DNA of 64,000 bases from JAFLCL01 sp964502175 (GCA_964502175.1 CAZCVE010000029.1:1-64000), one strand, 5' to 3'; positions 26,951-35,624 are shown, counted from the stretch's first letter. Notes: generated from the letters alone by a model not told the origin. Made by a program: numbers and translations.

Positions 26951-29043
26951 TGAGCACCTCGAACCGCACGCTCCTCCTCTTCACGGCTGCGCTCGCCCTC
27001 GGCGCTTTCGTGCCGCGATCTGCACGTGCCGACTCGCCCGCGACTTGCGCGCCCGCGTCGGGCACCGAAGATCCCACGCGCCTCCTTCGTCAGCTCACGC
27101 TCGATCTCTACGGTCGCATCCCGACCGAGGCGGAGTACGAGACCGTGCGCACGGCGGGGCGCGTGCCCGACGAGCTCGTCGACAGGATGATCGAAGACGA
27201 CGAGCACCTCGCGGAGCTCGAGCGCTACCACCGCGCGCTCTTGCTCGACACGACGACGCAGCTGCCGAACATGTCGGGCCCTCGCTACACCCTCGTGACG
27301 GTGGGCATGGGCGCGAACCGCACGCTCTACTCGCGCGTCGCGGCCAACACGTTCCGCGGCGAGGTGGGCCTCTCGTGCGCGAACGTGCTGCACGATCGCT
27401 TCGACGCGATGGGCGCGCCGATCGCGCTCAACGCTGCGTGGACGGTGGGCGCCGCGATCCGCAACGCCGCAGGGGATCGCGTGACGACGACGATCGCGGG
27501 TACGGGTGCGTCGTGCACCGCTGCTGATCCTTGTCAGGTCGATGGCTACGTCGAGATCGCGCCGTACTGGGCGCCGAGCACGCGCGTGCGTGTGTGCGCG
27601 TTCGACGCGCAGGCATCGGCCACGGCGATCGACGCGCGCGGCGACACGCGCCAGTGCGATCCACGGGCGACCGAGAACCTCGGCACCACGGGTCCTGGAT
27701 CCGTCGGCGGCTGCGGTTGCGGCCCTGGGCTCGACTACTGCACGCCGTCGACGGCGGATCCGCTCTCGGACGAGCTGCGCGCGGCCGTCGAAGAGGAGCC
27801 GATCCGGATCTTCGACGACGTCGTGCGCAGCCGGAACGACTACTACGAGGCGCTCACGACGCGCGACACGTTCGTCAACGGTCCCACCGCGCACTACCTG
27901 CGCGCGGGCGGCGCGAACGTGATCTACGAGGCGGGCACGCCCGCGCCGACGATCCCGTACACCGCGGGCTGGCAGCGCGTGACGCGCAGCGCGGAGCACT
28001 CGGGCGTGCTCACGACGATGGCGTACTTGATCCGCTTCACGAGCCACCGCGGTCGCGTCGCGCACTTCCGTCAGAGCTTCCTGTGTCTGCCGTTCCCCGA
28101 GACGCCGCTGCCGCCGACGGAGTCGGAGCCGCCCGTGGATCTCACGCAGCGCGGCGGATGTCGCGGCTGTCACGTCGCGATCGAGCCCGCGACGCAGCAC
28201 TGGGGACGCTTCCGCACGAACCTCGACTACGGCGCGATCGGCCGCGGCGATCTGAGCTTCGCGGGCCTCGGCGACGCGACGTCGAACCCGCTCGCGGCCT
28301 CGTGCCTCACGTGCGGCGCCGATGGCTCGTGCCCCGAGTACTGCGACCTCTACTACTTCACGGTGACCAACACGCCGACCTACGCGCGTGACCTCGTCGG
28401 GAGCCTGCAGGTCGCGACCTTCGACTGGGGCGACCCGGGCCTCGACGACGATCGTGCGCGCTTCGAAGGCGGGCCGCGCGCGTACGTCGAGAGCTCGCTC
28501 GCGCTCGGCACGAGCACGATCGCTGCGCCGATCGAGGCGTGCACGGTGCGACGTCGCGTGGAGTCGCTGCTCCATCGGTCGGTCTTCGCCGACGAGTACG
28601 CGTGGATCGAGGAGCTCGCGCTCGCGTTCCGCAACGAGCAGGGCCACGACTTCCTCGCGCTCGAGCGCGCGATCGTCACGGACCCTCGCTACCGACGCAT
28701 CGGCGCATCGCCCGCCCCGCGACCGATGAGCGACTGCGAAGGCGCACGGCCTGCGGTCGGACAGAGCGAGGTCGCGACGCGCGGCTGCGCGGGCTGTCAC
28801 GGCGCCGATCTCGCGGGCGGCACCGACATCGGGGCGCGCAACCTCACCCAGCTCGGCGGCTGGTCGGACGCGGAGATCACCAACGCCGTGCTGAACGGCG
28901 TCGACCGAGGAGGCCGCCCGCTGTGCGATGCGATGGCGCGCTACGGCTCGCTCGGCATGTCACCGATGACCGCGTGCGACATCGCGTCGTACCTCCGCTC
29001 GCTCCCGCCGACGGAGCGAGACATCCCCGACACCTGCATGTAG
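26950..29043 (+). CDS. Exported haem-c protein with DUF1549-like region
   Basis: A 697-residue protein with a cleavable signal peptide (about 1-27). LLRQLTLDLYGRIPTEAEYE resembles the start of DUF1549 domains. Two haem-binding motifs are visible: CRGCH (about 405) in the middle and CAGCH (about 615) in a C-terminal mono-haem domain (GCAGCHGADLAGGTDIGARNL...MTACDIASYLRSL), the usual cytochrome-c layout with a distal Met probable. Two Cys-rich inserts (GCGCGPGLDYC; CLTCGADGSC) may hold disulfides. It is coupled to the DUF1501 gene by a one-base overlap. Together they look like a periplasmic redox unit; the substrate is unknown. Confidence 0.8.
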   Translation: MSTSNRTLLLFTAALALGAFVPRSARADSPATCAPASGTEDPTRLLRQLTLDLYGRIPTEAEYETVRTAGRVPDELVDRMIEDDEHLAELERYHRALLLDTTTQLPNMSGPRYTLVTVGMGANRTLYSRVAANTFRGEVGLSCANVLHDRFDAMGAPIALNAAWTVGAAIRNAAGDRVTTTIAGTGASCTAADPCQVDGYVEIAPYWAPSTRVRVCAFDAQASATAIDARGDTRQCDPRATENLGTTGPGSVGGCGCGPGLDYCTPSTADPLSDELRAAVEEEPIRIFDDVVRSRNDYYEALTTRDTFVNGPTAHYLRAGGANVIYEAGTPAPTIPYTAGWQRVTRSAEHSGVLTTMAYLIRFTSHRGRVAHFRQSFLCLPFPETPLPPTESEPPVDLTQRGGCRGCHVAIEPATQHWGRFRTNLDYGAIGRGDLSFAGLGDATSNPLAASCLTCGADGSCPEYCDLYYFTVTNTPTYARDLVGSLQVATFDWGDPGLDDDRARFEGGPRAYVESSLALGTSTIAAPIEACTVRRRVESLLHRSVFADEYAWIEELALAFRNEQGHDFLALERAIVTDPRYRRIGASPAPRPMSDCEGARPAVGQSEVATRGCAGCHGADLAGGTDIGARNLTQLGGWSDAEITNAVLNGVDRGGRPLCDAMARYGSLGMSPMTACDIASYLRSLPPTERDIPDTCM

Positions 29044-29052
29044 AGAGTCGAC

Positions 29053-29982
29053 TCAGGACTCGCGCAGGAGGCCAGTGAGCGACTGGCCTTCGTGCAGCCT
29101 GCGGATCGCATCCGCGAGCAACGGCGCGAGGCCGGCGACGATCACGCGGTCGGACGCAGGCGGCGGGACCGAGTCCGTGACGACGAAGCGCGTCACCAGC
29201 GGGCCGAGGCGGTCGAGGGCGTTCGCGGCGAAGAGGCCGTGCGTGGCGACCACCGTCACGTCGTCTCTCGCGCCGTGTTCTTTCAGCGCGCCGATCGCGG
29301 CGGCGATCGTGCCGCCCGTCGAGATCATGTCGTCGACGATGACCGGCGCGAGCCCGTCGACGTCTCCGGTGATGCGGATGGCTGCGACGTCGCTCCCGCT
29401 CGTGCGCTGCTTGTGCACGATCGCGACGGGGACGCCGAGCTTGCGGCCGAACGCGTCCGCGCGCTTCGCTCCACCGAGATCGGGCGACACGACCACGGCG
29501 CGCTCCGGCAACACGGGACGCAGCGCCGCGATCACCGCGGGCTGCGGCTCGAGGTGCTCCACGGGCATGCGGAAGAAGCCTTCGATCGCGGGCGCGTGCA
29601 GATCGACGACGATCATCCGCGCGAACCCCGCGGCGCTGATCAGATCGGCGGCGAGCCTTCCCGCGAGCGGCTCGCCCTCGCGCTGTCGACGATCGGCGCG
29701 CGCATACCCGAAGTACGGAACGACGGCGATCACGCGCGTCGCGCCCGCGCGCACTGCGGCATCACCGAGCATCGCGAGCTCGAGCAGGTGCTCGCCGACC
29801 GGCGCCGACGTCGGCTGCACGACGTACACGTCGCGACCGCGCACCGGCTCACGGAGCACGATGCGCATCTCGCCGTCCGGGAAGCGCTCGATGGATCGAT
29901 CGCAAGGCGCGACACCGAGCGCGCTCGCGATGCGCTCCCCGAGCGCGGTGTGGGCGGAGCCGCAGACGATCGCGGGATTCAT
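29053..29982 (-). CDS. prs: Ribose-phosphate pyrophosphokinase
   Basis: A 309-residue PRPP synthase that makes phosphoribosyl pyrophosphate from ribose 5-phosphate and ATP for nucleotide, His and Trp synthesis. Signatures: ERFPDGEMRIVLREPVRG (start region), YFGYARADRR, DLHAPAIEGFF (the conserved DLHA..I.GFF, about 126) and the PRPP loop VIVDDMISTGGTI (about 215-227). Length and collinearity are normal. It converges with the haem-c gene (stops ten bases apart) and stands alone on this strand. Confidence 0.95.
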   Translation of the reverse strand: MNPAIVCGSAHTALGERIASALGVAPCDRSIERFPDGEMRIVLREPVRGRDVYVVQPTSAPVGEHLLELAMLGDAAVRAGATRVIAVVPYFGYARADRRQREGEPLAGRLAADLISAAGFARMIVVDLHAPAIEGFFRMPVEHLEPQPAVIAALRPVLPERAVVVSPDLGGAKRADAFGRKLGVPVAIVHKQRTSGSDVAAIRITGDVDGLAPVIVDDMISTGGTIAAAIGALKEHGARDDVTVVATHGLFAANALDRLGPLVTRFVVTDSVPPPASDRVIVAGLAPLLADAIRRLHEGQSLTGLLRES

Positions 29983-30096
29983 CGCGGGTCGGTAGCGTCG
30001 CGCGCCGTCCGCGGCAAGCAGCCAGCTCGCTCGCGGACCGGCACGCGCTGCGAGCGTGCTCAGCTCGTTGGAAACGCAGGACCCCCTCCGAGGACA

Positions 30097-31239
30097 TCAC
30101 TCGAACGTGATGCGCGCGAGCCTCACCTCGCCGCGGAAGCTCCCGAGCGGACGCGAGTAGCTGATCACGATGGAGCGACCGTCCGCGTCGCCGAGGCCGG
30201 GCTGCTCCATCGCGAGGTAGTCGTTGCCCTCGCCCGCGGCGACCACGCCGCCTTCGCTCGGCGTGATCACGAGGCCGCTCGTGGGCCACGGACCTTCGAT
30301 GGCAGGCGCGGTGCGCACGAGGACGTCGTTCGACAAGAAGCGGCTCGAGACCGACACGAAGCGACCGAGGTACGCGTTCCACGAGATCGAGGCGGCGTTC
30401 ACTCCGCGCAGCACGACCTCGGCGGCCTCGATGTCCGAGACCCACGCGCTGCCGTCGTAGAACTCGAACGCGCTGCGATCGTCGGCTTGTGTGCGCGGCA
30501 CGCGCGCGAGGCGACAGCCTGCGTCGCAGCCGAGGAAGTACGCGGTGTCTCCGATCACCGAGACGCCGCCCGCGCCGTAGAGCACGTCGCCCATCGTGTC
30601 GGGCGGAAGCGTGCGCGAGAAGAGGAGGGCGGCATCACGGCGCGCGACGGTCTCGCGCGGGCGGATGCGCGCGGTGCCGATGCCCACGCCGTCGAAGCCC
30701 ACGCCCATCGTGCGCTTGATGATCTGGAAGAGGAGGAGCGCGTCGTCGTCGCCGGTGTCGATCACCGCGCCGGGCCACAGCGCCCAGCCGTCGGTCGCTT
30801 CTTCGATGTTGTCCTCGAGCTCAGCGGGCGTGTACGGCACGAGCTGCGAGGGAACTCCGTCGGCGTCGACGGGCTGCTCGAAGACGAGGGGCACGCTGTC
30901 GTTCGACCACGCGCCCGTGGCCGTCACGACGTTGCTCATGTCCCACGGTGTGATGTGCGAGACGAACGTGTCGCCGAACGTCCAGAGGCGGTCCCCGCGA
31001 AAGCTCCCCGAGCTCACGCCGTCGCGTCCGACGACGGTCTCGGACGGGTGGGGGATCTCGCCGAGATCGACGACCGACGCGATCGCGATCGGACGCCCCG
31101 CGTCCATCGGGGCATCCAGCGGAGCGACCGGCGCGTCGACGCCGACGTCCGCGGTCACGACGAACGCATCGCTCGTCGTCATCGGATCGCCACAGCCGCT
31201 CGCCATCACGAGCGACATCCACATCACACGGCGCTTCAT
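30097..31239 (-). CDS. DUF4185-like lipoprotein
   Basis: A 380-residue lipoprotein (short signal, lipobox ASGC at residue 16) with an Asp/Ala-rich linker. The propeller-like body carries RLWTFGDTFVSH, WALWPGAVIDTGDDDALLLFQ, NAASISWNAYLGRFVSVSS and SIVISYSRPLG. That pattern (a FGDT motif near the start and blade-end YSRP) fits DUF4185, a five-bladed propeller related to glycoside hydrolase families. Catalysis is unproven. The start ATG 31239 overlaps the stop of the gene before it (ATGA). Last gene of a four-gene overlapping operon. Confidence 0.75.
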   Translation of the reverse strand: MKRRVMWMSLVMASGCGDPMTTSDAFVVTADVGVDAPVAPLDAPMDAGRPIAIASVVDLGEIPHPSETVVGRDGVSSGSFRGDRLWTFGDTFVSHITPWDMSNVVTATGAWSNDSVPLVFEQPVDADGVPSQLVPYTPAELEDNIEEATDGWALWPGAVIDTGDDDALLLFQIIKRTMGVGFDGVGIGTARIRPRETVARRDAALLFSRTLPPDTMGDVLYGAGGVSVIGDTAYFLGCDAGCRLARVPRTQADDRSAFEFYDGSAWVSDIEAAEVVLRGVNAASISWNAYLGRFVSVSSRFLSNDVLVRTAPAIEGPWPTSGLVITPSEGGVVAAGEGNDYLAMEQPGLGDADGRSIVISYSRPLGSFRGEVRLARITFE

Positions 31240-31724
31240 CGTGAGGCCTTCCTCTTCTTTGCGGGCGTCTTCTCGGCGGGCGTCTTCTTCGTGGGCGTCT
31301 TCTTCGTGGGCGTCTTCTTGGCCGGTGTCTCTTCGGCGGGCGCCTTGGTCGCTGACGTCTTCCTCGTGGGCGCGTTCTTCGTGGGCGCCTTCTTCGGGGC
31401 GACCCTCTTCTTCGGCGGCTCGCTCGCGAGCGCGTGCGACTCGCGCAGCACGGGCGTGAGCTCGGCCTCGGTCACGCGCGCGAGATCGACGGTCGTGTAG
31501 CCCATGCGTCCCCACCCTCCGGGCACGGGCGAGAACGCGTGCGGCATCGCGTCGACGACGGCGGCTTGCAGCTCCGGCACGAGCAAGAGGTTCGCGGTGC
31601 GTCCGTCGGGCGGGAGCGTCGCGAACATCTTTCGTACGCGGAACGCCGCGCGATCGAAGTGCGGCACCTCGGTGGCGCCCTCGTGCGCGAGGCAGAGCGT
31701 GCGGAAGCGAGCGCCTGTGATCAT
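31236..31724 (-). CDS. MmcQ/YjbR family protein with Lys/Pro repeat tail
   Basis: A 162-residue protein. The first about 100 residues are a YjbR-type domain (ITGARFRTLCLAHEGATEVPHF...FRVRKMFATL...WGRMGYTTVDLARV), a small fold in the double-wing DNA-binding-like superfamily. The rest is a histone H1-like tail of five-residue repeats (KKTPT, AKKTP, EKTPA), encoded by 15-base repeats. ATG 31724 is used because it overlaps the upstream stop as ATGA; ATG 31733 is the alternative. The basic tail suggests nucleic-acid binding, an inference. Its own stop also overlaps the next start. Confidence 0.75.
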   Translation of the reverse strand: MITGARFRTLCLAHEGATEVPHFDRAAFRVRKMFATLPPDGRTANLLLVPELQAAVVDAMPHAFSPVPGGWGRMGYTTVDLARVTEAELTPVLRESHALASEPPKKRVAPKKAPTKNAPTRKTSATKAPAEETPAKKTPTKKTPTKKTPAEKTPAKKRKASR

Positions 31725-32530
31725 CCGAGCCATCCTCGCTCTCTCGCGCTCGTGCGCGCGGCGGTGGTCGACAGACCGATCTCGTCGAAGCCAGGCAGGA
31801 GGATGTCGCGCAAGCCCTCGCGGTAGACCTCGGCCCCCGCGTCGTTGCCGAGCCACCCGAGCGCTTCCATCGCGGGATCGTCGCGCTCGCGTCGCTCCGC
31901 CGAGAGACGGAGGACCTCGCCCACGCCTCGGTCGAGGAGCTGCACGAGCCGCGGCTCGACGACCGCTGCGCCCCAGCCCTCGCGACACGCGTTCGTCAGG
32001 TGTGTCCAGCCCATGCGGCCGTGATGGATCTCGTCCTCCAGCAGCGACTCCACGAGCGTTCGAGCGAATGGATCGGTCGTGCGCGCGTGCATCTCGGTGA
32101 AGTAGAGGCCGGTCAGCGTCTCGCTGATGCAGCAGGTCTCGACCATCTCGAGGAGCGCACGCTCGCGCACGGGGAGCTCGGACCACGGGAGCCGCGGCGT
32201 CGTCGTCGCGAGGCGCTCGGGGAGCGCGCCGTCGAGGAAGAGCGCTGCGTAGTCGCGACAGATCGCGAAGTGCCGCACCTCGTCGGACGCGGCGCGTGTC
32301 ACGAGCGCGAGCACGACCGCCTCGGCGCCCGTCGTCACGAGGTCCTGCGCGAGCGAGCAGAAGTGACCGACGGCCGCGTGCTCTTGCTGCATGCGCCAGC
32401 GCCACGCGGCACCGATGCGCCCACGCTTGGGCGCGGACAGCGCGCGGATCGCGTCGACGGGCGCGCTCTCCCACCGCAGCGGTCGCTGCGATCCGACCGA
32501 GTGCGCCGCGACGCGCTCGGTGAGCATCAC
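31721..32530 (-). CDS. Ferritin-like diiron protein
   Basis: A 269-residue helical protein with ferritin-superfamily ligands in the right order: E50-H51 (QQEHAAVGHF), E84xxH87 (SDEVRHF), E137 (CISETLTG) and E167xxH170 (EDEIHHGRM). This two-fold E...ExxH arrangement is that of diiron oxygenases and ferritin-like proteins. It could act as an oxidase or hydroxylase, or in iron or peroxide handling; the sequence does not decide. The GTG start at 32530 overlaps the upstream stop (GTGA), with ATG 32527 next to it as alternative. The adjacent lipoproteins and YjbR protein are co-transcribed by overlap. Confidence 0.8.
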   Translation of the reverse strand: MMLTERVAAHSVGSQRPLRWESAPVDAIRALSAPKRGRIGAAWRWRMQQEHAAVGHFCSLAQDLVTTGAEAVVLALVTRAASDEVRHFAICRDYAALFLDGALPERLATTTPRLPWSELPVRERALLEMVETCCISETLTGLYFTEMHARTTDPFARTLVESLLEDEIHHGRMGWTHLTNACREGWGAAVVEPRLVQLLDRGVGEVLRLSAERRERDDPAMEALGWLGNDAGAEVYREGLRDILLPGFDEIGLSTTAARTSARERGWLG

Positions 32531-32877
32531 GGCGTGCCCGCGTCGTCGTCGGCGGATGTGCCCGTGTCGTCGTCGGTGGGTGTGCCCGTGTCCTCGAGCA
32601 TCGCCGGCCCCTCGCGGAGCGCGGCATCGATCGGTGGACCGACGTCGCTACCCTCGCGGAACGGGGCATCGATGGGCGGCCCGACATCGCCACCCTCGCG
32701 CGGCGCGGCATCGATGGGCGGTCCGACGTCCGCTCCCTCGCGGCTGCCGTCGGAAGGCACGGACGCGTCGCTACCCTCGCGGCGACTGTCGCAGCTGCAC
32801 GCCTCGAGCGCCGTGGTCGTCGCGAGCGCGATGCCGCTCAGCACCAGCGTGTTGAAGAGCTTCTCCGATCGCCGCAT
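32527..32877 (-). CDS. Small lipoprotein with 12-residue repeats
   Basis: A 116-residue lipoprotein. The signal peptide ends in the lipobox LEAC (about residue 27), with SCDS after it. The mature part is almost wholly made of repeats of the form REGxDVGPPIDA (about four, residues 45-92), then TDDDTGTSADDD. It is acidic and probably disordered, and it recurs at DNA level as 36-39-base near-repeats. First gene of the operon running to 30097. The repeat number may vary between strains. Confidence 0.65.
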   Translation of the reverse strand: MRRSEKLFNTLVLSGIALATTTALEACSCDSRREGSDASVPSDGSREGADVGPPIDAAPREGGDVGPPIDAPFREGSDVGPPIDAALREGPAMLEDTGTPTDDDTGTSADDDAGTP

Positions 32878-32981
32878 CGGTCGACGCTAACACGCCTCGC
32901 GGAGCCGACGTCGCCACGGTCGTCCCACGCGCAGTGCGCGCTGGTTGTGCGCGGCGTGAGGCCCGCGCTACATGGGGCCGC

Positions 32982-33701
32982 ATGGAGACTCCCTTCGCAC
33001 TGCCTCGCCTGCGCGGCACCGCCGGCGCCGACGGTTGGACCGAAGAGGTGACGCGCTACCGGCTCACGCCGCGGCCCAAGCCCATGTTCCACACCATCCT
33101 CGATGCGCGTCGCATCTTCGCGGACGGCGCGACGGCGAGCGTGACGACGCGCGTGCGCGAGTCGGCCGGGGAGGGCGAGATCGCGATGACGCTCGACGTG
33201 CGTCTCGAGAACGGAGCGCTCGCGTTCCACGATCACCTCGAGTGCGTGCGCCGCGACGGCATCGTCGGTCAGACGCTCACGCGCACGGTGGGCGAGGCGC
33301 GGAAGGAGCACGTCGACTTCTCGAACAGCCCGTATCCGTTCCCCGCGGCGACGTACCCCGACGTGCTCATCCCGTTCGCGATGCGCGGGCAGCCCCTCGA
33401 TGGACAGCGTCGTGCGCTCTACTCGTGGACGTGCGACCGCTTCTGCGCGCGCGTCTACTACGAGTCGAAGTCGACGACGACGCTCAGCGTCCCGGCAGGG
33501 CGCATCGAGTCGGTGCCGGTGATCATGTATCCGGACCTCAACGACTGGGTGTCGCTCGGCAGCGTGCTGACGCGCCTCGCGAAGCCGCTCCTGCCTCGCT
33601 ACGAGATGTGGTTCGAGGCAGCCGCTCCTCACCGCGTGGTTCGCTACGAAGGCGCGTTCGGACCGCCCGGCGCGCCCGAGGTGGTGTTGGAGCTCTTGTG
33701 A
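32982..33701 (+). CDS. Unknown protein, coupled to the next gene
   Basis: A 239-residue protein without signal or membrane segments. Body: TEEVTRYRLTPRPKPMFHTILDARRIFADG, ALYSWTCDRFCARVYYESKST, VIMYPDLNDWVSLGSVLTR. Beta-rich; I do not recognise the family. ATG 32982 (METPFALP) is chosen over an upstream in-frame ATG because that would intrude into a Gly/Arg-poor leader with no similarity to a folded start. The stop overlaps the GTG of the next gene. Confidence 0.6.
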   Translation: METPFALPRLRGTAGADGWTEEVTRYRLTPRPKPMFHTILDARRIFADGATASVTTRVRESAGEGEIAMTLDVRLENGALAFHDHLECVRRDGIVGQTLTRTVGEARKEHVDFSNSPYPFPAATYPDVLIPFAMRGQPLDGQRRALYSWTCDRFCARVYYESKSTTTLSVPAGRIESVPVIMYPDLNDWVSLGSVLTRLAKPLLPRYEMWFEAAAPHRVVRYEGAFGPPGAPEVVLELL

Positions 33702-34387
33702 GCGACGCGTCTCCGGGAGGGCCGCGCACGGTCCTCGTGGGCGGCGGCGTGTGCCTCGTCTTGCGCGAGCCGTTCGAGGTCGGTCGACTCGCGAGCGGCG
33801 ACGTCGTCGTCGTCCACCACGTCGGTGAGACGAAGCCGAAGCTGCGCCTGTCTCTCGCAGACGGAGGGGTGCGCTTCGCGCTCGGCCCGGGCACGGAGCA
33901 CTGGGAAGACGTGATCGACGATCTCGTCGACGACGACGCGCTGCGCGGCGTGCCGTTCGCGCTCGAGCTCGACGGTCGGACGAGCATCGCGTGGCCGCCG
34001 GGGACGACCGCGTGGTCGGCCGACGCGTCTTGGCCGATCGAGCTGACCTTCGGTGAGGCGGGCGACGAGATGCTCTACGTGCAGGGCACGCTCGAGCCGC
34101 ACCGTCTGCCGGCGCTCCCGCTGCTCGTCGCTCCGGGCATGGAGATCGTGCGCACCGAGCAGCTCGCGGGCGTGCTCGGCCCCGTCGAGTGCATCGAGCT
34201 CGCGTACGTGCGCGACGGTGTCGCGTGGCGTCAGTGGCGAGCGCGCGTGCCGCGCTCCGATGGACTCGTGGCGCTCGTGACCGCGCAGGTCGCGCTCGAT
34301 CGCCTCGAGCCCATGCGCGAGGCGCTCGCGCTCGTGGTGCAGAGCCTCGTCGCGATCGCTCCGCCGTCGTCGAGCCAGCTGAGCTGA
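33698..34387 (+). CDS. Unknown protein, coupled to the gene before
   Basis: A 229-residue protein starting at GTG 33698, which overlaps the preceding stop as GTGA. Soluble, beta-rich in the first half (TVLVGGGVCLVLREPFEVGRL; DVVVVHHVGETKPKLRLSL), with a helical end (QVALDRLEPMREALALVVQSLV). No motif is recognised. The strict overlap with its partner suggests the two products act together. Confidence 0.55.
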   Translation: MSDASPGGPRTVLVGGGVCLVLREPFEVGRLASGDVVVVHHVGETKPKLRLSLADGGVRFALGPGTEHWEDVIDDLVDDDALRGVPFALELDGRTSIAWPPGTTAWSADASWPIELTFGEAGDEMLYVQGTLEPHRLPALPLLVAPGMEIVRTEQLAGVLGPVECIELAYVRDGVAWRQWRARVPRSDGLVALVTAQVALDRLEPMREALALVVQSLVAIAPPSSSQLS

Positions 34388-34500
34388 ACGTCACGTCGCT
34401 GCGGGCGTCGTCGACCCGGAAGGCAGTGACCCCGTCGTGCGGGAGATCGTCGAGCTCGCCGGTCGCGCGCTCGCGCTGCTCGGACCGTGACGGCTCGTCC

Positions 34501-35058
34501 TCAGGCGATCTGGCTCATGAGGCCCGTCGCGAGGCGGATCTGGAACGTGCAGACCGGCGCGCCGCGGCGCCGACACGCGGTCTCGCGCACGACGATGCCT
34601 TCGTCGTAGTGCTCGGCGATGCCCACCACGAGGCCGTGGGCGAGCGCGCAGAGGTTTCGGTCGCTCGAGTAGCGCAGCTCGAGCGAGCGACCGTTGCGGG
34701 TGACCTCGAGGCGCGGCGGTGTCGCGGCGAGATCGCTGCGTACCGCGCGGTGCATGACGTGCTCGGCCTGCTCGATCACGTCGAGCGTGCGCCAGTGCGG
34801 CTTCACGAGCGGCTTGTAGGCAGCGAGGAGCTCGGGCGCGAGGAAGCGTCCGAACGCGAAGAGCACGCGTGTGGCGTCGAGGCCCGTGCGGGTCGCGGCC
34901 GCAGCGACGATCGCCTGTGCCTCCGCGTCCGGATACGTCTGGATGGGGAGGTAGACGCGGTCGCCGAGGCCGGCGTCCCTGAGGAGCGTGCTCCACGTGC
35001 CCGCGCCGTAGGTCTGGTCCGAGAACTTGGAGAGCTGAAGGAAGATCATGCCGTGCAT
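34501..35058 (-). CDS. Stand-alone H-NOX (haem NO-binding) protein
   Basis: A 185-residue H-NOX domain, the usual size. MHGMIFLQLSKFSDQTYG is the typical start (hence ATG 35058, not the ATG 12 codons upstream). The haem-propionate motif YxSxR is present as Y130-S-S132-D-R134 (ELRYSSDR), and His103 (IEQAEHVMHRAV) fits the proximal haem ligand near residue 102. These proteins sense NO or O2 and normally regulate a histidine kinase or cyclase in the same operon; here none is adjacent. The Cys pair in CRRRGAPVCTFQI is also a family trait. Confidence 0.85.
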   Translation of the reverse strand: MHGMIFLQLSKFSDQTYGAGTWSTLLRDAGLGDRVYLPIQTYPDAEAQAIVAAAATRTGLDATRVLFAFGRFLAPELLAAYKPLVKPHWRTLDVIEQAEHVMHRAVRSDLAATPPRLEVTRNGRSLELRYSSDRNLCALAHGLVVGIAEHYDEGIVVRETACRRRGAPVCTFQIRLATGLMSQIA

Positions 35059-35200
35059 GGGGGTGTGGCGACGGAGCACGGCGCATGCCCGCACAAAACC
35101 CCGACGACGCTCCGTGGTGTGTCGTGCGACGGCCCTCAGGCGTAGGGCGCACGACCCACGGTCGATGGACCAGATGGAAAGGTACGGAATGAGACGGAAT

Positions 35201-35234
35201 GGAAAGAGCCCGGGAGCGTGTGCTCACCGGGCTC
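35201..35234 (-). terminator. Rho-independent terminator of tRNA-Gly
   Basis: On the minus strand a GAGCCCGG/CCGGGCTC stem with a 13-base loop is followed by TTTCC, starting about 12 bases after the tRNA 3' end. Confidence 0.7.
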
Positions 35235-35245
35235 GTTCTGTTCAG

Positions 35246-35317
35246 AGCGGGACAAGGGATTCGAACCCTCGACTTCGACCTTGGCAAGGTCGCACTCTAC
35301 CACTGAGTTAGTCCCGC
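35246..35317 (-). tRNA. tRNA-Gly (anticodon GCC)
   Basis: A 72-base cloverleaf: seven-pair acceptor stem GCGGGAC/GTCCCGC, discriminator U, D-arm with AACTCAGTGGTAGAGT, anticodon stem CGACC/GGTCG with loop TTGCCAA (anticodon GCC), and T-arm GAGGGTTCGAATCCCTT. CCA is not encoded. It has its own promoter and terminator. Confidence 0.97.
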
Positions 35318-35624
35318 AGATTGTCAGCCCTCGGGGCACGAGGGACGGGCTAGATAGACCGAGGTCCGCGAGGTGTCAAGGCAGGCATCGGCGAGCGCGG
35401 CATCGTCGGCGGCGGGGCCGCGAGCTCGCGCGGAGCCTTCTCTCGCACGGTGTCGGGGATCGCGAACAGGGTTTCGGCTGCATTTCTTTCCTGTATCCTC
35501 GCCGCCGACCAGAGGCTGCGCCGGGTCCCTCTCGTGAGCGAGCGTTGAATGCCAACGCACGTCTCCGAGTCGATGGTGGCCGCGGCCGGTGGTTGTGAAC
35601 CTCGCACGTCCCGACCGGAGCCCC
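35318..35624. other. Divergent leader between tRNA-Gly and the TRAP operon
   Basis: About 300 bases with no gene. The side next to the tRNA holds its promoter. On the other side a GTATCCT at 35493-35499 could be a -10 for the TatT gene, but no -35 of quality precedes it. Confidence 0.45.
35351..35379 (-). promoter_or_regulatory. tRNA-Gly promoter
   Basis: On the minus strand TTGACA (35374-35379), a 17-base spacer, then TATCTAG (-10 TATCTA at 35351-35356). The predicted start leaves a leader of about 27 bases before the mature tRNA. The same two hexamers with the same spacing precede nrdA. Confidence 0.75.

Noticed and set aside
35001..35245. Second tRNA or attachment site next to tRNA-Gly
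   Set aside because: Only the terminator hairpin is present; no duplicated tRNA end or integrase was seen.
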